Source: CAADGY01 sp900696665 (GTDB lineage: Bacteria; Acidobacteriota; Terriglobia; Bryobacterales; Bryobacteraceae). Taken from it: DNA of 64,000 nt. Below are positions 44,143 to 52,514 of the stretch, in pieces; within the stretch, counting starts at the first letter, position 1, and each line of letters begins with the position of its first letter. The notes below the pieces were generated by a model that was given only the letters and a program-made list of their open reading frames with translations, did not search any database and was not told the origin of the DNA. The DNA lies in NCBI GenBank assembly GCA_035063885.1, contig JAPSFM010000010.1:27309-91308 (forward strand). Direction: 5' to 3'. The position numbers and the translations under genes are program-made.

Positions 44143-44481
44143 ATGTTCGATGCATTGGGAGTGAAACTCGAGCGGTACATGGATCTGCTCAGCGCGCGCC
44201 AGAAGTTAGTGGCGTCCAACATAGCCAACGCGGACACTCCGGGATATAAGACCCGCGACATCAGTTTTCAGTTTGAGTTCATGAGTCAAATCGAAGGAGC
44301 GGCGCCGAATGTGGTGGAGGTTCCCGGGTTGGTTACGAAGAACGACGGCAACAACGTGAATATGGATCGTGAACTACGGCTGCTATCCGAGAACGCACTG
44401 CGGTTTAACATGGCTTCCAGTCTACTGCGCTCTCAGATCCGGACCATCCGTTCGGCGATTCAGGAAGGAAGGGGCGGATGA
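44143..44481 (+). CDS. flgB: Flagellar basal-body rod protein FlgB
   Basis: 112 residues; proximal rod subunit exported through the flagellar type III apparatus. The family signature QKLVASNIANADTPGYKTRD is at about residues 19-38, and the C-terminal helix ENALRFNMASSLLRSQIRTI pairs with it in the rod. The ATG at 44143 gives the canonical short N-terminus; the upstream in-frame extension (18 residues) crosses the sigma-54 promoter and is rejected. It overlaps flgC by 4 nt (ATGA). Confidence 0.95.
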   Translation: MFDALGVKLERYMDLLSARQKLVASNIANADTPGYKTRDISFQFEFMSQIEGAAPNVVEVPGLVTKNDGNNVNMDRELRLLSENALRFNMASSLLRSQIRTIRSAIQEGRGG

Positions 44482-44915
44482 GTCTTTTTTCTCTGTTATC
44501 CGTTAGCGCGTCGGGGATGTCCGCGCAAAGAGCGCGGGCCGAAGTGATGGTTGAGAACATCGCGAATTCCGAGACCACGCGAACTCCGGAAGGTGGGCCT
44601 TACAGACGTAAGGACGTGGTATTTGCCACCGAGTCTCAGACCTCGCCGTTCTCTGCGGTTTTCCAGTCGGAGCTTGGGGCTGGTGTGACCGGAGTGGCTG
44701 TTACCGAAGTGGTTCAGGACACACGTGACCCCGAAAAGCGATACATGCCGGGGCACCCGGATGCGGACACAAACGGCTACGTGGCATTCCCCCGTGTCAA
44801 CCCGGCCGAAGACATGGTGGACCTGATGGGTGCTGCTCGCGCCTACCAGGCCAACATCGCCGCTATGAGCGCGGTGAAAGACATGATCCATCGTTCCATT
44901 GAGCTAATGCGATGA
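44478..44915 (+). CDS. flgC: Flagellar basal-body rod protein FlgC
   Basis: 145 residues, normal length. The N-terminal SVSASGMSAQRARAEVMVEN IANSET region is the rod/hook-family motif; the middle has YMPGHPDADTNGYVAFPRVN, and the C-terminal helix EDMVDLMGAARAYQANIAAM closes the coiled-coil. Forms the proximal rod with FlgB and FlgF. Overlaps flgB and fliE by 4 nt each. Confidence 0.96.
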   Translation: MSLFSLLSVSASGMSAQRARAEVMVENIANSETTRTPEGGPYRRKDVVFATESQTSPFSAVFQSELGAGVTGVAVTEVVQDTRDPEKRYMPGHPDADTNGYVAFPRVNPAEDMVDLMGAARAYQANIAAMSAVKDMIHRSIELMR

Positions 44916-45208
44916 ACCCGATATCTTTCAATGTACCTGGCATTCCCAGCATCCCCTCCGCGGTGGTTCCGGGTGTGGGAAAGCAGCAGGGCGGATTTCA
45001 AGCGGCGCTCGAAGGTGCCATCTCCCAAGTGAACGAACTCCGTCAGGTATCTCATCAAAGCATCGGCAAGTTCCTTTCCGGGGAAACAGAAGAGGTGCAC
45101 CAGGCGGTGTTGGCCACACAGCAAGCCGAACTGGCGTTCGAGATGTTTCTTCAAGTGAGAAACAAGGTTGTCCAGGCGTATCAGGAAGTCATGCGGATGC
45201 AGGTATAG
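44912..45208 (+). CDS. fliE: Flagellar hook-basal body protein FliE
   Basis: 98 residues, all-helical, joining the MS ring to the rod. The C-terminal half LATQQAELAFEMFLQVRNKV followed by VQAYQEVMRMQV matches the FliE family. It overlaps flgC by 4 nt; fliF starts 39 nt later, the only appreciable gap inside the operon. Confidence 0.94.
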   Translation: MNPISFNVPGIPSIPSAVVPGVGKQQGGFQAALEGAISQVNELRQVSHQSIGKFLSGETEEVHQAVLATQQAELAFEMFLQVRNKVVQAYQEVMRMQV

Positions 45209-45247
45209 CAGCCCGCGCGTTGAAGCGGAACGGAACGTGACCGGGAT

Positions 45248-46969
45248 ATGGACCAACTCAAGAATCTCTTCCTCAGCCTCAGCATGCGGCAGCGAATCAC
45301 GACGGTTATCGTGGCCCTTGCCGTCATCACCGCGCTGTTCGGAGCGGCAAAGTGGAACCGCGAGCGCGATTTCAAGCTGCTTTACAGCGGCTTATCGTCT
45401 GAAGACGCAGGGGCGGTGCTTGCGAAGCTGAAAGAGGGGAGCATTGAGTACAGGCTGGAAGAAAATGGAAGCACAGTCCTGGTTCCTTCCGCCAAAATCG
45501 CCGAGTTGCGCCTGCAAATGGCCGCCGCCGGGCTTCCAAAAACAGGACGGATCGGATTTGAGTTATTCGATCAGACCAACTTTGGATTGACCGAATTCGC
45601 CGAACAGGTGAACTATCACCGCGCGCTTGAAGGCGAACTCGAACGGTCGCTCATCTCTCTTTCCGAAGTGGAACATGCGCGAGTGCATATCACGCTGCCG
45701 AAAGATTCCCTTTTCGTCGAATCGCGCCAGCCAGCCAAAGCCAGCGTAATGCTCAAGCTCCGCTTTGGCAGCAAGCTTTCGGCCCAGAACATCGCAGGTA
45801 TCTGCCATTTGCTTGCCAGCGCGGTTGAAGGTTTGTCTCCGGAAATGGTGTCGGTGCTTGATGTTCGCGGCAACCTGCTGAACCGGCCGCGTCCCGCCAA
45901 CCCGGACGCGGCTGAGTCCTCCGAGGCATCGCTCGAGTACCGGCAGAGGATCGAGCGGGATCTGATTACAAAAATCAACACTACTCTCGAGCCGCTGCTC
46001 GGTCCGGACCGCTTCCGCGCGGGCGTTTTTGTCGATTGCGATTTTACCAGCGGGGAACAGAGTGAAGAAACGTTCGACCCAAGCCGGTCCGTAATGGTCA
46101 CCTCGCAAAGGACCGAGGATGCCGCCGGAACCAGTGGCACTTCCGGCACTCCGGGGGTTGCGTCGAATCTGCCGCGCCCATCTTTCCGCCCGGGCTCATC
46201 TGCCGGCGGCATGAGCCGCCGTACTGAGAACATCACCTATCAGTCGAGCCGGACGGTCCGCCACATCAAACTGCCGCAGGGTGGTATCAAACGAGTCTCT
46301 GTGTCGTTGCTGGTGGATCAGGACGTACGCTGGGAGGGCTCGGGTCCAAGCGCAAAACGTGTGTTGGAGCCGCCGCCGCCGGAGAAACTGAAAGTGATTC
46401 GCGATCTGGTTGCCGCAGCCGTCGGATTCACTCCGGACCGGGGCGATCAGTTGATTGTGGAGAGCCTGCCGTTTGAAACCACAGCCAATTGGGAGCCGCT
46501 CCAGCCGGATTCACCACATACGGCACAGCCGGGTACTTTACAGTTGCCGGCGTGGCTTCAAAAGATAGCTGGCCAGACCAACGGCGCAGTTCTGATTGGC
46601 GCCGGTGCCGGCGTTGTCCTCGTCCTGCTGGCACTGGCGCTGTTTCTCTTCAGAAGATCTCGAAATCGGAATCGAGCACGGAAGCTGGTTGAAATGACAA
46701 AGGAGGTAGCTTCCGGCCCAGAACAGAAAAGTATCGAGGGCGATTCCCGGGACGATGCATCCATGAACCTGGAGGCCGCACTTGCGCAAAGAGCCGCTTT
46801 GCAGCAGAAGATGAACGATGAAGCGCTCAGTTCGCTCAAGATCCAGCCCGTCTCGACCAAGAAGACGGAGGTGCTGGCCCGGCACATCGGCGATGGCGCT
46901 AAGAAAGATCCTACATCCATGGCTCACGTGGTGCGCACATGGCTGAATGACGAGAGAACTAGCAGATGA
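45248..46969 (+). CDS. fliF: Flagellar MS-ring protein FliF
   Basis: 573 residues. Membrane helices at about 15-35 and 440-465 bracket the periplasmic ring-building domains: YSGLSSEDAGAVLAKLKEG, GFELFDQTNFGLTEFAEQVN YHRALEGELERSL, and later SSRTVRHIKLPQGGIKRVSV. The region ~290-330 is a Ser/Gly/Pro-rich insert. The C-terminal cytoplasmic tail (~465-573) should bind FliG, though it is less conserved. Length is typical. Overlaps fliG by 4 nt. Confidence 0.95.
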   Translation: MDQLKNLFLSLSMRQRITTVIVALAVITALFGAAKWNRERDFKLLYSGLSSEDAGAVLAKLKEGSIEYRLEENGSTVLVPSAKIAELRLQMAAAGLPKTGRIGFELFDQTNFGLTEFAEQVNYHRALEGELERSLISLSEVEHARVHITLPKDSLFVESRQPAKASVMLKLRFGSKLSAQNIAGICHLLASAVEGLSPEMVSVLDVRGNLLNRPRPANPDAAESSEASLEYRQRIERDLITKINTTLEPLLGPDRFRAGVFVDCDFTSGEQSEETFDPSRSVMVTSQRTEDAAGTSGTSGTPGVASNLPRPSFRPGSSAGGMSRRTENITYQSSRTVRHIKLPQGGIKRVSVSLLVDQDVRWEGSGPSAKRVLEPPPPEKLKVIRDLVAAAVGFTPDRGDQLIVESLPFETTANWEPLQPDSPHTAQPGTLQLPAWLQKIAGQTNGAVLIGAGAGVVLVLLALALFLFRRSRNRNRARKLVEMTKEVASGPEQKSIEGDSRDDASMNLEAALAQRAALQQKMNDEALSSLKIQPVSTKKTEVLARHIGDGAKKDPTSMAHVVRTWLNDERTSR

Positions 46970-47994
46970 TTGCAAATGCCGACCGGCCGGTAGTTTTATC
47001 AGGTCTACGCAAAGCCGCCATTTTGATGGTCACGCTGGGTGACCAGACGAGCAGCGAGATTCTTAAAGAACTCGATGAGGAAGAGGTTCAACTCATCAGC
47101 CGCGAGATTGCCAAAATCTCCTCAATACCCACCGATCAGGCTGAGACCGTCCTTGAAGAGTTTTACGAGATGTCGATAGCGCACGACTACGTGCTCAAAG
47201 GCGGCATCGAATATGCGCGGAAGGTCCTGCTCAACGCCTTTGGACCGGAGCAGGCAAAAAGACTTCTTGATCGTGTAGTGAGGAGCCTGGGCACCGAAGT
47301 CGCCACTTTCGACGCACTGCAAAAGGCCGATCCCCAACAGCTTGCCAAGTTCATTCACAGCGAACACCCGCAGACCATTGCTCTGATTCTTTCGCACCTC
47401 AACCCTTCCCAAGCCGCCGGACTGTTGTTCTCCTTGCCCAGCGAGATGCGGGCCGACGTGGCTTTGAGAATGGCCAACCTGGATCAGATCTCACCGGAGA
47501 TCATCTCCAAGATCGCCGGTATTATCGGACAGAAGCTGAAGGCGATCGGCGAGTTGAGCCGCGAGGCTTACGGCGGCGTGCGCGCCGTTGCCGAGATGTT
47601 CAACCGCCTGGATTCCACGACGAGCAAGGAAATCCTGGAAACGATCGAACAGGAAAACCCCACACTGGTAGAAACCATCCGGCACCTGATGTTCGTGTTC
47701 GAAGATCTGCTGCTCATCGATCAGGCGGGTATCAAAGAACTGCTGTCCAAAGTCGACCGGAAGCTGCTCACGATTGCGCTCAAGGGTACAAGTGATCAAC
47801 TGCGAAATCATTTCATGGAATGCATGTCGTCACGCGGGTCCGAAATGTTGCGGGAAGATATGGAGGCGCTCGGTCCGGTAAAAATCAAAGAGGTCGAAGC
47901 TGCTCAGCAGCAGATTATTTCGATTGTCCGGCAACTGGAAAGTGAAGGGGTTATCAACATGAAAGGAACTGTCGGCGAACAGTACGTGCTGTGA
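46966..47994 (+). CDS. fliG: Flagellar motor switch protein FliG
   Basis: 342 residues, normal length. FliG couples stator force to rotor rotation. The middle domain holds EHPQTIALILSHLNPSQAAG; the C-terminal domain has FEDLLLIDQAGIKELLSKVD and KLLTIALKGTSDQLRNHFME with the charged residues of the torque helix, then REDMEALGPVKIKEVEAAQQ. The N-terminal FliF-binding domain starts RKAAILMVTLGDQTSSEILK. Overlaps fliF and fliH by 4 nt. Confidence 0.97.
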   Translation: MIANADRPVVLSGLRKAAILMVTLGDQTSSEILKELDEEEVQLISREIAKISSIPTDQAETVLEEFYEMSIAHDYVLKGGIEYARKVLLNAFGPEQAKRLLDRVVRSLGTEVATFDALQKADPQQLAKFIHSEHPQTIALILSHLNPSQAAGLLFSLPSEMRADVALRMANLDQISPEIISKIAGIIGQKLKAIGELSREAYGGVRAVAEMFNRLDSTTSKEILETIEQENPTLVETIRHLMFVFEDLLLIDQAGIKELLSKVDRKLLTIALKGTSDQLRNHFMECMSSRGSEMLREDMEALGPVKIKEVEAAQQQIISIVRQLESEGVINMKGTVGEQYVL

Positions 47995-48653
47995 AATCGA
48001 CATCTAGGGTGCTTTCCGGGGATGCCGCTGCCGCGCTCCCCTCCATCGCCTGGCAGAACATCGGACCCCAGCAGCCATCCGTCCCCGGGGTGAGCGTAGT
48101 GGGATCGGGTCGAGACGAGGACGCCACTGCCTATCAGGCGCGAATCCGGGAATTGGAACAAGGGACCGCACAAAAAATCCAACAGGCATATCGTGAGGGG
48201 GAAGCCGCGGGAGCGCAGCAGGCGGCGGCGCGGGTCCAGCCGCTGCTGGAGAAATTGGCGCTGACCATAGCGGAGGTTTCCGGCTTCAAGGCACAGTTCC
48301 GGAAAGAGGCGGAGCAGGACCTTGTAAAGCTGGCGATTTCTATTGCACGGCGGGTTCTGCACCGGGAGTTGACGGTGGACCCCGAGGCGCTCGTAGGGAT
48401 TGTGCGGGTAGCTCTCAGCAGGATGGACACGCGCGACTGCCGCCGCGTACGGGTCAGCCCCGCGGACGCAGACGCCATCAAGGCCGCTTTAAGCCGGCTT
48501 GGGCCGGCTGTGAACGTCGAAGTGGCGCCTGACTCCCGTCTGGAGCGTGGGTCCGTCGTGTTCGATACTTCCCGTGGACAACTCGATGGGTCCATCGAAA
48601 CGCAGCTTCAGGAAATCGAACGGGGGTTCACCGATCTGGTACGAAGATCATGA
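47991..48653 (+). CDS. fliH: Flagellar assembly protein FliH
   Basis: 220 residues. FliH is the peripheral stator-like regulator of the export ATPase FliI. The central helix (~40-75) has an Ala/Gly-containing segment (EGEAAGAQQAAARVQPLLEK) and the C-terminal domain contains LAISIARRVLHRELTVDPEA and LERGSVVFDTSRGQLDGSIE, typical of the FliH/YscL family. The first ~45 residues are variable. Overlaps fliG and fliI by 4 nt, in the standard order. Confidence 0.9.
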   Translation: MKSTSRVLSGDAAAALPSIAWQNIGPQQPSVPGVSVVGSGRDEDATAYQARIRELEQGTAQKIQQAYREGEAAGAQQAAARVQPLLEKLALTIAEVSGFKAQFRKEAEQDLVKLAISIARRVLHRELTVDPEALVGIVRVALSRMDTRDCRRVRVSPADADAIKAALSRLGPAVNVEVAPDSRLERGSVVFDTSRGQLDGSIETQLQEIERGFTDLVRRS

Positions 48654-49972
48654 CCTATCAATCCTGGAACGCCGAGCCTTATCTAGATCGCCTGGGGCGC
48701 ATCAACACGCTTCGTGCAAGCGGAACCGTTACCGAACTGACAGGCCTGCTGGTGGAATCCGACGGACCCGCTGCCGCGATCGGTGACTTCTGCGAAGTCC
48801 GGACTTCAACCGGTAATCATATTCGCACGCAGGTAATCGGATTCCGGAATGGCCGTGTCCTTTCGATGCCGCTCGATGAGACCGGCGGGCTTCAACTCGG
48901 AGACACCGTCGTCGCCCGTGCGGATGAAGCGCGCGTGGAGGTGGGCAAAGGCCTGCTGGGGCGGGTGATCGACGGCTTTGGGAAGCCTTTGGATAGTGGT
49001 CCGGCGATTGCCGCGGAGGATCTTTATTCCCTTTATCGCGATGCGCCTGGTCCGCTCGAGCGGGAACATATCACCGAACCGCTGGTGACCGGCCTTCGCG
49101 TGATCGATAGCCTGCTGACTTGCGGAAAAGGGCAGAGAATCGGGATCTTCGGCGGCAGCGGCGTCGGGAAGAGCACCCTCCTCGGCACCATGGCGCGCAA
49201 TCACTCGGCCGATGTGAGCGTCATCGCATTGATCGGCGAGAGAAATCGTGAAGTGCGCGGGTTCCTCGAGCACGAACTCGGCCCGGAAGGCTTGAAGCGT
49301 TCCGTTGTAGTTGCCGCTACCAGCGACCGTCCCGCGCCACTGCGGCTGAGGGCCTGCTTCGTTGCGCTCGCCGTCGCGGAGTACTTCCGCGATCAGGGCG
49401 CCAGCGTATTGTTGGTGATGGATTCCGTCACCCGTCTGGCGATGGCACAGCGCGAGATCGGACTGGCCGCGGGAGAACCGCCCAGCCAAAAGGGTTACAC
49501 CCCATCTGTCTTTAACCTCCTACCAAGAGTGTGTGAGAGAGCCGGGAATTTTTCCTCGGGATCCATCACCGGTTTTTTCACAGTGCTGGTCGAAGGCGAC
49601 GACTTTAATGAACCGATCTGCGACGCGGTGCGCGGCATACTCGACGGGCATATCATTCTCTCGAGGGATCTCGGCGCGGCGGGACACTATCCTGCCATTG
49701 ACGTACTGAACTCCGTGAGCCGGCTCGCTTCGAGCCTCTCCACGCCCGAGCAGAAAGCGGCGGCACAGAAAATTCGGGAAGCGCTTTCCGCCTACCGGCG
49801 GGCCGAGGATCTGATCAATCTGGGAGCGTATACGGCGGGCTCCAACCCCAAGCTCGACGCGGTGATCCGCGCAAGGGAGCGCATGATGGATTTTCTCCGC
49901 CAGGACTCCGGCATGCATTCATCCAGAGAACAAACCATTGAACAGATGCAATCTGTTGCAGCTCTACTCTAA
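48650..49972 (+). CDS. fliI: Flagellum-specific ATPase FliI
   Basis: 440 residues. FliI is the type III export ATPase, related to F1 beta. Walker A is FGGSGVGKSTLL with Lys174; VIALIGERNREVRGFLEHEL supplies the catalytic glutamate; Walker B is VLLVMDSVTRLAMAQREIGL, and the GSITGFFTVLVEGDDFNEPI block is specific to the FliI/SctN group. The C-terminus contains a normal QSVAALL end. It overlaps fliH by 4 nt and precedes fliJ by 2 nt. Confidence 0.97.
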   Translation: MTYQSWNAEPYLDRLGRINTLRASGTVTELTGLLVESDGPAAAIGDFCEVRTSTGNHIRTQVIGFRNGRVLSMPLDETGGLQLGDTVVARADEARVEVGKGLLGRVIDGFGKPLDSGPAIAAEDLYSLYRDAPGPLEREHITEPLVTGLRVIDSLLTCGKGQRIGIFGGSGVGKSTLLGTMARNHSADVSVIALIGERNREVRGFLEHELGPEGLKRSVVVAATSDRPAPLRLRACFVALAVAEYFRDQGASVLLVMDSVTRLAMAQREIGLAAGEPPSQKGYTPSVFNLLPRVCERAGNFSSGSITGFFTVLVEGDDFNEPICDAVRGILDGHIILSRDLGAAGHYPAIDVLNSVSRLASSLSTPEQKAAAQKIREALSAYRRAEDLINLGAYTAGSNPKLDAVIRARERMMDFLRQDSGMHSSREQTIEQMQSVAALL

Positions 49973-49974
49973 GC

Positions 49975-50412
49975 ATGAAGCGATTTGAGTTCCGGTTGGA
50001 ACGTGTGCGCGAGTTCAGGAGCGGACAGGTTAGTCTCGAGGAGTCAAAACTGCACGCGCTCCTGTCTGAAGTACAGGCTTTGGAAGCGGCGCGGGCCGAG
50101 TTGGACCAGCAGCGGTTATCCGAGGCACGTGCGCTGGTCTCTCTCGGCCGTGTGGAGGCTGCGGAACTGACAGCACTCGAAGCTTACCGGCTGGCGGCTA
50201 TTCGGCGGGCCCATGATCTGGACCGCCGCACAGCCGTGTGCCGCGAACACGCCCAAGACCAACGCGCACGTGTTCTGGAAGCACGGCGCAAGATGAAGCT
50301 CCTGGACAGGCTGAAAGAAAAGGCGCTGGAGGAATGGCGTATCCAGGAGAATGCCGAAATCGAGAATGTCGCCGCCGAAGCCTATTTAGCTAAGTACGTC
50401 AGGGAACGTTAG
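49975..50412 (+). CDS. fliJ: Flagellar export protein FliJ
   Basis: 145 residues, predicted as one long antiparallel coiled coil (FEFRLERVREFRSGQVSLEE at the N-terminus, RRKMKLLDRLKEKALEEWRI near the C-terminus), the FliJ pattern. FliJ sits in the FliI hexamer centre and couples export to proton flow. It is the last flagellar gene in the window: fliK, flgD and flgE, which often follow, are absent. Its final 14 nt overlap the end of the convergent peptidase gene. Confidence 0.88.
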   Translation: MKRFEFRLERVREFRSGQVSLEESKLHALLSEVQALEAARAELDQQRLSEARALVSLGRVEAAELTALEAYRLAAIRRAHDLDRRTAVCREHAQDQRARVLEARRKMKLLDRLKEKALEEWRIQENAEIENVAAEAYLAKYVRER

Positions 50413-52498
50413 TGTTCAACTGTTGAATCGAATTCCGGACACATTTATCGAACGTGCTCAAGGCAGCGGCTAGAGCGCCGGCTTGCACTTGGGCCTGCTC
50501 CCAGTTCTTCGACTCCACTGCTTCCCGTACCCCGGGCAGCGTCTTCGCGCCGTATCCGGTATAGAGGCCGGGAGCAGAATAGAGATGCTTGTACCACGGC
50601 CGTCCGGGCAGCCCGCCTTCCGTTGTGAGAGCCCGTTCCATGCCGAGCAGTGTGCGATTCAGATTGAGCAGTCTGGTGGATTCGGGAGGCCTGTTCTCCA
50701 GAGCTATCCGGAGCGTATGTTCGTACCGGGCTCCGTTATTTTCGAGGGAAGTCAGCACGGAGAGAACACCGCTCAAATCCACTTGGTGGTGTGTCTGTTT
50801 GGCAAGGTCATTTACGTTCCGGCGGACAGCTTTCGCCAGGGAAGAGGGATCGAACGGCAGCACATCAGCATCGGCGAGCCGCAGAATGGCTGTTCCCACG
50901 AGTTGAGCGAGCGCCTTACCGAACAGGAAATCCGGATCGCCGAACCTCTTGTACCAATCGAAAGAATCGTAAATCGAGTGATAGATTCCACCGGAGTCCG
51001 TGCCGGAAAACCCGAGATTCAAGCTTGCTACACCGGCGTGATGGACAAACGCAACATAGTCGGACCCGGCTCCGAGCGGACCCAGGCGGAAATCGGTATC
51101 GCGATCCGCACTCTGTTGACGATTCGACAGCAGCCGGTCGAGAACGCTTATACCACCTCCCGGATAATCGATGTCGCGGATCACCTCGCGCACAAAGCTC
51201 TCGAGCACCGGCGATCCACCGGCGCGGAATTCGCCCCGTCCGTTCGAGTCCGAATTGATGTAGACTGCGGCCTTATTCTTCAGCTCCTCCAGGTGCTTTT
51301 CCACCCATTCGGTAGAACCCACGAGGCCGAACTCTTCCCCATCCCAAAGAGCGAGCTTGATGGTGCGTTTGGGCTGCCATCCCTGGCTACGAAGCTGGGC
51401 CAGCGCCCGGGCGGTTTCGAGCAGCGCGGCGGCTCCGCTCGAAGGGTCCTGCGCGCCGTTTACCCAGGCATCGTGATGATTGCCATAGATGATCCACTGG
51501 TCTCGAAACTCGCTCCCTGGAATCGTCGCGATCACGTTGTATAAGGGACGTGTCGACCAGTCCGACTCCACTTTCAGGCGCACGGTTGCAGGCCCCGGGC
51601 CGAGGTGATACGTCAGGGGCAGGGCACCGCGCCACCCCTCCGGAACCACAGCACCCTCGAGATTTTCAAGCAGGGGCTGGGCATCGCGGTAGGAGATCGG
51701 CAGTACCGGAATTTTCATAATCGTGGTTGCTTCCTCGCGGCGCAGCCTTCGCGATCCGGGCTCTGAAGCCCAACCCGGCGAAAGTGGGTCGCCCACAGAG
51801 ACCGGCATGTCCATTACACTCCCGCGCTGCACTCCATCGGGCGGCCGGAAAGCACCCTTGGGATATGTATCACCTTGGAAATAGCCGTCGTCCCGCGGAT
51901 CAGAATAGATTAGGCAGCCAGCCGCCCCACGCTCCTGGGCCACTTTGGCCTTCGTGCCCCGCCAGCTCTTGCCGTATCGCGCGATGACGATCTTTCCCTT
52001 CACGTTGACACCCTGTTTATCGAGGTAGGCGTAGTCCTCCGGAATGCCGTAATTCACATAAACAATGGGTGCGGTAACGTCGCCCGAGCCGGAGTAAGCG
52101 TTGTAGGTGGGCAACTGGTTCGTATCTGACGAATCCGCATCCTGCGGAATAGCAGGCTCCTGTAACCTGGCAGTGTAGCGCGCCGGTGAAACCATCTCCA
52201 GGTGGCGCGACGTGGGATAGGGCAACAGTGCTTCAAACACTTCGATTTTTGCGTCGAGACCCCACTCCCGCATCAGGCCGAGTGTGTACTCCGCCACCTG
52301 TTTAGAAGCAGGAGACCCGGCGTGGTGTGGCTCCAAAGATATTTTCCGGAGGTAGGTCCCCACGCGCCCCGGTTCGGGAATGCTCCGGAGCCGGCGCTCC
52401 CACTCAACCAGCTTTCTTGTGCTGCCCGAAAACCCACGGAACGTCGGCTGTGCCGAAAGGGGTAGAAGAATGAGTGCCGTTATCAGTATCTTTCGCAT
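50399..52498 (-). CDS. Secreted M28 peptidase, glutamate carboxypeptidase II-like
   Basis: 699 residues with a signal peptide (MRKILITALILLPLSA). The order is that of GCPII/transferrin-receptor proteins: a partial catalytic segment, a PA insert (~120-270, AAGCLIYSDPRDDGYFQGDT), the zinc peptidase core (IYGNHHDAWVNGAQDPSSGA, then LALWDGEEFGLVGSTEWVEK and SDSNGRGEFRAGGSPVLE), and a C-terminal helical dimerization domain (~560-699). Zinc ligands His and Asp of the first motif, the catalytic Glu-Glu pair and the later Asp are present, so it should be an active di-zinc carboxypeptidase, probably releasing glutamate or acting on small peptides in the periplasm. It may supply substrates for peptide uptake systems such as the OPT transporter; that link is inference. 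Confidence 0.9.
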   Translation of the reverse strand: MRKILITALILLPLSAQPTFRGFSGSTRKLVEWERRLRSIPEPGRVGTYLRKISLEPHHAGSPASKQVAEYTLGLMREWGLDAKIEVFEALLPYPTSRHLEMVSPARYTARLQEPAIPQDADSSDTNQLPTYNAYSGSGDVTAPIVYVNYGIPEDYAYLDKQGVNVKGKIVIARYGKSWRGTKAKVAQERGAAGCLIYSDPRDDGYFQGDTYPKGAFRPPDGVQRGSVMDMPVSVGDPLSPGWASEPGSRRLRREEATTIMKIPVLPISYRDAQPLLENLEGAVVPEGWRGALPLTYHLGPGPATVRLKVESDWSTRPLYNVIATIPGSEFRDQWIIYGNHHDAWVNGAQDPSSGAAALLETARALAQLRSQGWQPKRTIKLALWDGEEFGLVGSTEWVEKHLEELKNKAAVYINSDSNGRGEFRAGGSPVLESFVREVIRDIDYPGGGISVLDRLLSNRQQSADRDTDFRLGPLGAGSDYVAFVHHAGVASLNLGFSGTDSGGIYHSIYDSFDWYKRFGDPDFLFGKALAQLVGTAILRLADADVLPFDPSSLAKAVRRNVNDLAKQTHHQVDLSGVLSVLTSLENNGARYEHTLRIALENRPPESTRLLNLNRTLLGMERALTTEGGLPGRPWYKHLYSAPGLYTGYGAKTLPGVREAVESKNWEQAQVQAGALAAALSTFDKCVRNSIQQLNTNVP

Positions 52499-52514
52499 GT
52501 GTCTACCGTGTTCT

